Assembly: GCA_030562195.1 (NCBI GenBank)
Contig: CM060202.1
Coordinates: 15,190,001-15,254,000, forward strand
Origin: Nipponacmea schrenckii
Taxonomy: Eukaryota > Mollusca > Gastropoda > Lottiidae
Direction of reading: 5' to 3'
Length of the DNA: 64,000 nucleotides
The notes under the pieces are model-generated. The model ran no database searches and was not told where the DNA came from. It saw nothing but the letters and a program-made list of their open reading frames with translations. Made by a program: the position numbers and the translations under genes. Of the stretch, positions 55,401 to 64,000 are shown piece by piece (the stretch's first letter is position 1; each line of letters starts with the position of its first letter).

Positions 55401-56709
55401 ATGAAAGACCATTACTTTTTGTAACAACTTTAATCGTTTTGAAATAGATCATGGAAAGTGCAAAATTTTTTTTCTGTTTTTTTTTCAATTATGTTTTTTT
55501 TTTCTCACAAAATATGTCCGCGTGCCACTTTGGTTGTTGTAAATATGGTAATATATTTGATGTTACTGCGGGTGTGGCCTGAAAGATAGCTGTTGGATTG
55601 TAGCCTGAAACGGGGGAATTGGGAATCACTGAAAAATGAGTTATATACTTCAAACTGTAAGCATCGAGAGAGATACACGTGCTGTTGGTGATTGTTCACC
55701 AAGGAGCTTTGTTTGAAATTTTGTATTTGTGCCTTTGTATTGTGTTTCCAGGGAAAGGTCAAGCTTATCCGAGGGGGTGTCCCAAGTAAGAATATGGCTG
55801 CCCGAAAAGTTCTCAGATCCATGGAAATCGATCCTAATTTTAAAAATTTCCTTGTGAGGAGAACGCTTCCTAGACCCTCCTCCAGTGGCTTCGAGCATGC
55901 GGAGCTTGCACTCCGCGGTCACTAATTTGCCAAAAGTTGGGAGGGGGGATTAAGACACATTTCACCAAGGGGAATGTTGAGCAGCACTGCTCTAAAGAAA
56001 TAAAGATACTTCCCAAGCCTGATCATTTGGATTTTTTCTGGGAGGTCCACTAGGCTTGATTGTATATTCGAAAAGAATAAAAAATTTGGGGAATGTCTTT
56101 CCAAGGTTGTGAAAAATGCAGGATCTTTTTATTGTAAGTGTTAAAACCTGTCCTATTTCATTGACATCCAAAATCCATAACTCCGCAATTTTTTTGACCT
56201 GAACCAAACCTTTAAAAGGTTTAACCTTGTTTCAAGCAGAGAACAGACAAAAGCTTGAAAACTTGCTAATTTAAAACAGTTACTCTATCTTGATATCACC
56301 AGTTGCCCAATTTATAAGGCTGGGATTTGCTTTACAAGATACCCGGATAACAGCACTGCGAAGGTATTTAAAAGTATATACTTACTATCGGCCATGCTGA
56401 TATTTCAGAATATAACATATGGGAATCTGAAGTTAAAGCAGTCGTAGACGCAGCAGATGTTGTTGATAACAGTTCACAATCTGAGGTTGTCCTGTTAAAG
56501 TTAAAAGATTCACATGCAGTTCTTATTTGGCAGTTTTGTACACATATCAATATGGAAATAGATTCCAGAACTTTAAAGCTTCTAAACTTAAAGTATACAT
56601 CCTGGATAAGTTCTGGAAAATCCCCTGGCACAGAACAAGTATCCTTCATTTCCAAAAATCCTAAATTAATAAGAATCAAACAGACCACTATTTCAACATA
56701 CGACTGCAT
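52453..56709 (-). CDS. Secreted PAN/apple-like plus peritrophin chitin-binding protein
   Basis: Coding exons 56386-56709, 53567-53654 and 52453-52841 have phases 0 and 1, give 801 nt and encode 266 aa. Exon 1 starts MQSYVEIVVCLILINLGFL, a signal peptide. It then carries a PAN/apple-like module (about residues 25-85), with CVQNC, ACESFNFNRTTSDCELL and an early cysteine. Exon 2 supplies a short cysteine-rich link (GDCSHHTCPIETYC). Exon 3 has a Thr-rich spacer with three TTTTV units, likely O-glycosylated, then a peritrophin-type domain (GTYQSCEGCDGFVSC, LKWDQKIRNC) ending in CNY. This last domain closely matches those of the gene at 41-47 kb. A second, nearly identical copy of exon 1 lies upstream at 62367-62690. 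The protein should be extracellular and chitin-associated. The exon model is inferred, but phases fit throughout. Confidence 0.8.
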
Positions 56710-56799
56710 AGTTACCCTGTTATCAAAGAATAACCACCAGCATACGTTACGTCGTATTACATCGTATTGATTTCTTTTATAATACAAGCTATTCCATCC

Positions 56800-58339
56800 A
56801 TTTAAAATTCTAACACATCTTAATAAAGATCATTATATTTCACCTACTTTGTTGACTTGCGGAGTTTGATATATATCAGAAGTATTTGATAACAAAGACA
56901 AGTTTTATTTTCCTCATACTTGACTTAAGGGACTGCTGAATTCCATATAAGAGTGCTACTTTTAGACCAACTTCTGTTTTTATTAGCCCATTAGGCGCTA
57001 CGTAGCATTTAGTATACTGTTGCGTAGTTTTTTTCTTCATTTTTAAATGTTTTTTTTTATAAGGCTTTATGGAAACAGAAATTGGTGTTGCTGTAATTTG
57101 GTGACGCTTTAATTAATATTTTCTTAAACATATTTTACTTGAAATCCAATAATTGATTGAAAATTCATTCTACAAAAACTACTGCAATTTTCATTTTACA
57201 GATACAAAGCATCCCAACGGGCCAATATTTAAGTATGAAATAAACATTCTTTGAATACTCTAGAGGTAGAAATTCTGCAATAACCAATTCTTATATTGGA
57301 AAATTAAGAGTTTGAAACAATACTTTTCGAAAAAAAAGGAGAACAATAAGAATACAGATCGACACAGATCTGCCAACTCCCCAGGTGTTTTCCTTTTGTT
57401 ATATCTACTAGGCGTAAAACATTTAATGTAAGAGAGAAATATTATATACATCTTTCGAAACATAATTTTTACGGTTTGTTTTCTTGTTTTTCACAGTTTA
57501 CGAGTTATATTGATTTCGTTAAATATTTTTCTCATTTCATTTGAGTTGTTAGCAGAAACTGAAATACTCAGAAATATCAGAGTTTTGAGATTTTTATTTT
57601 GCAACAATTTACAAATTTGTTATTTCACAGAATTTGTACAATCAATATTTTTTTCATTTCTGATAGTAAATTCTAACTTGGAAATTAATCTTGATCATCT
57701 TAGAGTCCTTTTTTTCAAGATTGCCTTTGCAAAATTTCCTTTCAAATATTTTTCTCATAGGCTTAGGTTTGCAAGTTCATAACCTTTGACCTTGACCTTA
57801 TTCTGCCCTTATTTTCTACACAATCATTGTCTTTCTTACAACGTCAATGCCATGAAAATAATCCCTACCGATTTTCGTGATGAACCGATAATTTGTCACC
57901 GAAAATGGTGCATTTTTCACTCTATTAGCTATATTGTGCATTTTTTTATAGGTTATTGTCATTATGTAGAAGATCCCTATTGATTTCAATAATGATCTGA
58001 TAATATTTCCAAAATACTGTGTCCGACTTATGTTCGCGTATTCATTTTATAAGCTATATTAACCAAATGTGGATGGACAACAAACATTGATTTGTACTTG
58101 CAATCAAAGTTGCTGGTGGGCGTATGTCACCTTGCTTCACAAAACTTTTTTTTATGAAAAGTTCGATATTGACGACTTTTCGATGAACTGTTTCTGAGTT
58201 ATTGCCCTTAGACCTCTTCACAAAGCATAAGAATTAGCTTGGTTTAAATGTAATTCGGTGTAATCATGTATACTGATGATATCCTGGATTAGGTCCAAAT
58301 AATTTTGTTTCAATCTGTGTTAAAACAGAAAATATATTA
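56800..58339. repeat. Upstream region with a block duplicated at 60.1-61.1 kb
   Basis: Between about 57000 and 57800 the sequence is a diverged copy of 60145-61090, in the same orientation and order. Shared landmarks: CTTTATGGA, AAAATTCATT, GGGCCAA, AGAGGTAGA, TTTCGAAAAAA, CACAGATCTGCCA, TTTCAAATATTTTTCT and CTTTGACCTT. Near 58118 a right-end fragment of the ATACGCCCAC family (GGTGGGCGTATGTCACC) occurs. A left-truncated copy like copy 2 begins at about 58155 and is cut by the Penelope insertion at 58340. No exon was recognised. Confidence 0.6.
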
Positions 58340-60090
58340 AGAACTAAGAATATATGGATGTACTACCTCTGAATTTATTACATACTACGTTTCGAAACAC
58401 ATGCAGGTAACGTTATCAAGTAAAATGATTAACAATATATAACAGTGACAATATATATGAGATACATCGAAGCCATTCAAAGGGTACAACAGAAAAACAA
58501 TTAACAATGACCAAGCAGGGATTAAGATGAAGGCATGACAACAAGGATAACAAAATCAAAACAAGCCAATTAGATAACTAACTAGATAACATGAGGTAAT
58601 TAGAGCACTGAACTAGGAGTAATATTAAAACAACAGAGCACTGATGAATATGAATAACATAGAAATAACAATAGTGAGTGGTATTATAACGAATTAAATA
58701 ATAAATATAATAGATGTTAGGCATCGAATAAGTTGACCCAAATGTTTGGTAAAAAGTGACCAGTATCCCTATTCAATTGAGGCTTAACTTTCTGTATTTC
58801 TAATGCTTCGCGGAGAACTCTGGACTTCCACTCTGGGAGATTATTGGCTAATATATCAGTTTTATTCCATTGGATGTGATGTCCTGGTTTCTTGGCTAAG
58901 TGTTCTGCTATAGCTGACTTGTTTTCTTCTCGTTTGTTGACTGCTGCTTGGTGTTCTTTAATTCTGACTGAAATGGGTCTGGATGTCTCGCCAATATAAG
59001 TTTCATTACAGCTGCAGTGTATCTTATAGATGACACCTTTGGGGTCTGGCACAGGTTTGGAGATGCGGCCATCAGCTTTGAGTAGGGTTTTCAATGTGCT
59101 TCCGCTGCTTAAGATAACATCTGCCCCAAGTTGTGTGGAAAGTATTCTCTTTATTTGATAACTAGTAGGACCCATAAATGGTAAGACGACTTTAATTGGT
59201 GCTGGTCGTTTCAGAGCTGATGGAGGTTTGCAGGTATGGGTTAGGGCCTTTGTGATCGACTGGTTTACCACATTTGCTGGATAGTTGTTATATTCAATGA
59301 GTGCTTCCTGTAGGTGGTTAATTTCTGTTGCTAATTCCGCTTCATCACATAATAGTTTGGCACGCCGGGCTAGAGTGGAGGTGATACCTGTTTTAACTTT
59401 AGTCGGGTGGCATGAGCTGTTGTGAATGTACTGGTCTGTATGGGTAGGTTTTCGATATACCGAGGTTCTAACACATCAAGGAAAGGTAACTGCATTTTCT
59501 CAGACTCGTGTTCTATAGTAAATTTCATTCTTGGGTGGATACAGTTGAGGTGGTTCAGTAAGAGTTGGGGGTCATCACCAGGGTTCACCATTACGAAGGT
59601 ATCGTCAACCTTTCGTACCCAACAAAGTGGCTGGAACGGAGCAGAGTTACGGGCTGATTCCTCAAAGTGAGTCATATACACTTCTGTTAACAAGGGGCTA
59701 ATCGGTGATCCCATAGGAAGTCCATGAATCTGTTCGTAAAAATCAGTTTTACAAGTGAAATAAGTGGAGTCGATACAGGCTTGTATTAGTTGAATTATGC
59801 TGTCTAGCTTGAGGTTGACAGGCAGGATTGGTTCAATACTTTGGCGTAAGTATGAAATGGCAGCGTCCCGTCCTGCTTGGTCATTGTTAATTGTTTTTCT
59901 GTTGTACCCTTTGAATGGCTTCGATGTATCTCATATATATTGTCACTGTTATATATTGTTAATCATTTTACTTGATAACGTTACCTGCATGTGTTTCGAA
60001 ACGTAGTATGTAATAAATTCAGAGGTAGTACATCCATATATTCTCAGTTCTTAATGTAGTAATCCTACCTCTATATGTCTTATAAAGAAT
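58340..60090 (-). mobile_element. Penelope-like retroelement with inverted terminal copies
   Basis: The 15-bp sequence ACAGAAAATATATTA flanks the insert on both sides (58325-58339 and 60091-60105). A related repeat copy at 20480-20500 shows the uninterrupted site. Inside, 58336-58519 and 59872-60055 are inverted copies of 184 bp, nearly identical; the inner end of each includes the start of the reverse-transcriptase frame. A further 35 bp (60056-60090) lies outside the right copy. Inverted terminal copies with a 34-bp-class extension are known for Penelope-like elements. The coding part, on the minus strand, combines reverse transcriptase and a GIY-YIG endonuclease, the Penelope layout. It is 5'-truncated. 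Confidence 0.88.
58717..59917 (-). pseudogene. Penelope-like RT / GIY-YIG polyprotein remnant
   Basis: The frame opens near 59917 inside the inverted copy (FKGYNRKTIN) and continues into RT palm sequence: YEQIHGLPMGSPISPLL, then WVRKVDDTFVMV. Penelope RTs usually have YVDD, so KVDD is atypical. The frame then runs out after PFLDVL at about 59460; homologous sequence (SVYRKPTHTDQY) resumes in another frame, so a frameshift or small deletion breaks it. The second part holds the GIY-YIG endonuclease: VIYKIHCSCNETYIGETSRP, then RIKEHQAA and a downstream EALEIQ helix, ending at a stop at 58717. The 5' part of the RT is missing. The copy is dead or at best supplied in trans. Confidence 0.88.
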
Positions 60091-60144
60091 ACAGAAAATA
60101 TATTATATTTAAATTAAGCGTATCTTGCTAGGCAACCACTTGTT

Positions 60145-61090
60145 TATATAAGACTTTATGGAGACCGGAATTGGAAAATTTTCCTGTATGAAGTATACAT
60201 GTAGCTGCATTTTTTTTCGAATGTTTAAACATGTTGTTGACGCCTAAAATATTATTTTATTAAACACATATTGAGTTGAACTCAAATAATTGATTTAAAA
60301 TTCATTTTACAAAAAAAAAAAGAAACCCAGTGGGCCAACATTAAGTATAAGTTAAAATTCCTTTAGAGGTAGATATTGTACAATAAAAAATTAAATTATT
60401 GGACCCCTTAAGAGTTGGAATCAACATTTTTCGAAAAAAGAAGAACAAAATTAATAAAGACATGTTTAACACAGATCTGCCAGCTTCTGAGCTGTTCTTC
60501 ATTATAGATTGTTGTGGAGTTGAGTAAATTTGGCGATGCCATTCATGCAACAGTTCATAAAAAGGTATCCATCAACAAAAAAAACGAAAAGGTAATCTAT
60601 ATTCAATCCTATTTAGTGTATTTACTGTCGGCAGTGTTCATGCATTGTAGCCAGCCAGGATATTTTGACTATAGAGGCTATAATATCATTATTATTGTAA
60701 GGGAATTGGAAACAAAGTCACAAAGGTGTGTAATTATGACCTTTTGACATGATCTCTGATTAAAAATACTTAGTTAAGAACGAAAACAATCAAATTTTTT
60801 GAGTTTGAAACTATTTTTCAGAGAACTAATTATTACTATGTTTCAAATTATTTTTGTATTTATTGTCAGAAAGTTGTATAAGAGAGTATCAAAAAAAAAC
60901 GGAGTTTTCATGTTTTTTATTTTTGGCAGAACCTGTGTACCATCAATGTTTTCATTGTTTTGTTTTGACTTTTAAAGCAATTGAAAAAATCCAAGATCTT
61001 CCTATACATTTCGAATTTGTCTTTCAAATCTTCCTTTCAAATATTTTTCTTCAGGCTTCGGTTTTGCAAGTTCTTAACTCTTGACTTTGA
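60145..61090. repeat. Second copy of the 57.0-57.8 kb block
   Basis: Diverged direct duplicate of the block upstream of the Penelope element. The pair brackets it. It carries no recognised exon. Identity is perhaps 75-80% by eye, with indels, so the duplication or transposition is older than that of the PAN exon. Confidence 0.55.
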
Positions 61091-62366
61091 CCTTGTGATG
61101 AGTCTGGCAAATTCAATTGTAATTATTGTAACGGAAAAATATCAGCTTTTCAATATTTTTTATCTTAGCTTTATCTCACTTTTTTAAATCTTGCGTTTGT
61201 CTTGCCAAAGAGAGGGAAAATAACCATCTTCCTTAAATATCATTTATATTTAAATAATCCTTACAAATGACATTAACAGCTCGAAAGTTGACCAATCTGT
61301 GGCCGAACATTTCGTTTTTTTTAAATTGTGTCAGGCAAAACCCTTTTTTAAAATATTTTTATCTTCCAGATATATTCTTTGAAAAACTCTTGCCTGAATC
61401 TGTAGTATCGACAAACATTTACCTTATGAATCGTCCTAGGGCATAGTTTAGGTTAATTTTGTCTAAAAATTCGAATTATCGGCTAGAAAATTCGATGTTA
61501 TAACTAGGAAGTCTACTCTAAATGTCCGTTCTGATCGAATGAATTTTAAAGCCATCAACATTTGTAGATCGATTTCTCTTTCATCAATTAATGGTGTCAC
61601 GCCAATCTTGTTCCACCAATCCAAATCAAATCATTCAAAATGGAATAAAACCGCTAACTTCCAGCTTACAAGTTGCTCAATTTAGTGCGTTTTGAAATAG
61701 TCAAGGGCATGATTTCAAAACATGTCGTATAAAACCAGCTCATATCGTGCATACAGGTAACTTTCACCTGACTCTTACTGAATAGCAATTTAAAAAACCA
61801 CAATTATCCATGACTTGCCTTTTTAATGAATCAGCCAAAATGTAGAACCATAAAAGAATTATCCACAATTATCAGTATTACCAATTAGAGACAAGACGAA
61901 CAATTTTCGGCTACACCAATGGTAAAAAATATCAAAAATGCAATGCTTGAAGATATTTGAAGGAATTATAACTACATCTGAGAGCTTTGCAAAATTTAGG
62001 AATAGTAAACCCCTAAAAAAAGAAGGCTAACCTGACAAAGTATTTCGAATTTTTATAAACGAATTCACGCTCATATTTTGTTGAATAGTTAAACAATATT
62101 CTCTGTCTTTTGGTTCAAATGTTAATCGTGTTTGTAGCTTACATTCGTAAATTTAAAAATTCGGGATTTGATTTGAAACATAACTTTCCAATTTTGTTGA
62201 TCTGAACCAAACCTAGAGATTAAACCTTGTTATTTTCAAACAGACAAAAGCTTGAAAACAAATTTAAAGCAGTAACTCCATCTATATCTTGATATCACGA
62301 TTTACACGATTTATAAGGCTGGGTTTTGCATTCAAGATACCAAATAATTCAAAAGTATATACTTAC
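61091..62366. other. Presumed intron or intergenic DNA
   Basis: No exon seen. The last 200 bp (about 62160-62366) resemble 56160-56385, showing that the PAN-exon duplication also included intron sequence next to the donor. Confidence 0.4.
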
Positions 62367-62690
62367 TATCGGCCATGCTGATTTTTCAGAATATACCATA
62401 TGGGAATCTGAAGTTAAAGCAGTCGTAGACGCAGCAGATGTTGTTGATAGCAGTTCACAATCTGAAGTTGTCCTGTTATAGTTAAAAGATTCACATGCAG
62501 TTCTTATTTGACAGTTTTGTACACATATCAATATGGAAATAGATTCCAGAACTTTAAAGCTTCTAAACTTAAAGTATACATCCTGGATAAGTTCTGGAAA
62601 ATCCCCTGGCACAGAACAAGTATCCTTCATTTCCAAAAATCCTAAATTAATAAGAATCAAACAGACCACTATTTCAACGTACGACTGCAT
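62367..62690 (-). CDS. Duplicate first coding exon (signal peptide + PAN/apple-like)
   Basis: This 324-bp open segment matches 56386-56709 with about seven base differences. Three change residues: Phe to Tyr in CESFNxNR, Leu to Val and Ile to Lys near the end. It has the same ATG, the same signal peptide and the same phase-0 donor (ATA then GTAAGT). No copy of the following exons (GDCSHHTCP... and the Thr-rich/peritrophin exon) is recognisable between 56.8 and 62.3 kb. It may therefore be an alternative first exon of the 52.5-56.7 kb gene, or the start of a partial duplicate gene. The start region differs from copy A upstream of the ATG, so promoters would differ. Confidence 0.7.
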
Positions 62691-64000
62691 AGTTACCCTG
62701 TTATCAAAGAAATACATCGTATTTAATTATATTAAATAATATTGATTTCTTTTACAATACGAGCTATTCTAAATTAGAATTTTAACAAATTTCAATAAAG
62801 GAAATTAAGGGATTATGGTCCTGAAAATACCTCGATTATAAAATCCCGGATATGATATGTATTAAATTAAATGGATATTATTCCGATTGTAACCACCTAA
62901 AATAAAATTAGAATGATAAATCAATGGATGAAATTGTCCAAATTCGGAATATCTTTCCCTGTCCCGGGACTTTGTTTGAGATGTTGAATAGCGACTGCAA
63001 GAAACAACAACTCAGTAGGAAACTGTTGTCTGCTTCACCAACTCTCTTCTCTGAATGTTCGTAAGATTTTTGGAGAGAGTTCAATGGATTTAAAAGATGC
63101 CAAAATCACGCAATGTTAAATATTGTCTATCTTACGCTTACTTGATGATGAACTGACCGTTAATACCTCCACCCTTTTCCGAAACAAAAATCAAAACAGC
63201 AAAAGCGTTGGTTTATAAATCAGATTGAACCTTTTGAATCGCGTTTTTATGATATTAGAAACCCTTCCCCCAGGATGCGAAATTCTGATAATTGTGAAAC
63301 CCTCTGAGCACTGTGTTTATATTTATAAACCTCGGCTTTGTTCTTTGATTTATAAAAAAATCAATGGTATTTATTGAGAAAACACAATGACCGTTTCAAC
63401 ATAATTCAAATTGCAATGTCTTTTAGTCTTGACTGGTGTCATAAAGTAACAGAATCCCTGTAGAATTTGCAAAACTTAAACAATTAGGTATTGTTTAAAA
63501 ACGCTTAATCAATTTATTAAACTTTTTCCAATAATCAATTGCATTTTTATGAGTAATAACTACTGGATTTATTGGATTATATAAGGATTTTGTTGTGTTA
63601 TTAAAGGAAATTTTTAATTTATCTACTGATGAATGTACCCTGATTGGCCAAGTTTACATTTTTAAATATTAATACGACGCAGTGTGTTCCGTTAAAACTA
63701 TTTTTAATTTTTATAAAGCTTTTTCATGTCATGATTGTAAAACCTCGTGACATCCTATCCTTGATGGCTTGATTAATTTATTGAGTTAAACCTCTCAAGG
63801 TAGTTATAAAACGATTAAACACCTGATAGGAATACGCAGCCAGCATTAATATTAAAGATAACTAAATCTGAATCGATTTCAAGACTAACAAAATTAACAA
63901 ACCAGTATTATGAATCGCCTAGAGAAAGTTGATTTAAAACAATTGTCATTGCAAAAAAAAAAAAAAAAAAAAATATTCGCAATCAATAGACATTCGATTT
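62691..64000. other. Upstream DNA, no gene recognised
   Basis: AT-rich, with no exon seen. Around 63430-63530 it matches, in inverted orientation, the 49280-49390 sequence (AACGCTTAATCAATTTATTAA and GTCATAAAGTAACAGAATCC), so it is a fragment of the same MITE family. A run of 19 or more A lies at about 63954-63972. Confidence 0.45.

Noticed and set aside
55692..55925. Plus-strand 77-codon frame
   Set aside because: Overlaps an antisense frame of similar length, with no homology and no splice support; lies in an intron of the PAN/peritrophin gene.
58641..58665. CTGATGA ... GAAA with a TATG/CATA stem, hammerhead-like
   Set aside because: Lies on the strand opposite to the Penelope coding strand, and no helix I pairing or valid cleavage context could be formed.

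Overview
The window is eukaryotic and animal. Its genes are interrupted by many GT-AG introns, the intergenic DNA is AT-rich, and mobile-element remnants and minisatellites are dense. Five conserved genes (GSK3, SNAPC2, LRRC58, PPIL4, PEX19) keep metazoan domain layouts. Secreted peritrophin-type chitin-binding proteins and a dispersed repeat with ATACGCCCAC ends, of a style I associate with molluscan genomes, suggest a mollusc, possibly a gastropod. The species cannot be fixed from the sequence alone.

Layout. 1-2.4 kb: a minisatellite, a copy of the ATACGCCCAC repeat and a tRNA-derived SINE. 2.4-13.7 kb (minus): GSK3, nine coding exons, 427 aa. 15-20.8 kb (plus): SNAPC2, head-to-head with GSK3; one intron holds about 23 copies of a 49-bp unit copied from its own exon/intron boundary. 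22.6-25.2 kb (minus): LRRC58, three exons, 367 aa. 27.1-29.2 kb (minus): PPIL4, three exons, 453 aa. 29.6-34.1 kb (plus): PEX19, eight exons, 303 aa, head-to-head with PPIL4 across 330 bp. 35.5-40 kb: nested DNA transposons and copies of the ATACGCCCAC family. 41-47.1 kb (minus): a two-domain secreted chitin-binding protein, whose large second-exon-to-first-exon intron contains another family copy interrupted by a 2.2-kb TA-flanked transposon. 50.6-52.1 kb: an AT-rich minisatellite. 52.5-56.7 kb (minus): a secreted PAN/apple-like plus peritrophin protein, with a near-identical copy of its first coding exon at 62.4-62.7 kb. 58.3-60.1 kb: a broken Penelope-like retroelement inserted in an older repeat.

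The five conserved genes are housekeeping or signalling genes: a Wnt/insulin pathway kinase, an snRNA transcription factor subunit, an LRR protein, a spliceosomal cyclophilin-RRM protein and the peroxisomal membrane-protein chaperone. They are not one pathway; the sequence shows only shared promoter regions for two head-to-head pairs. The two minus-strand genes in the second half are probably related secreted chitin-binding proteins. The most unusual signals are the iterated splice junction in SNAPC2, the duplicated PAN first exon, and the TA-flanked transposon carrying TGA(C/G)TCA arrays and a spliced-looking reading frame.
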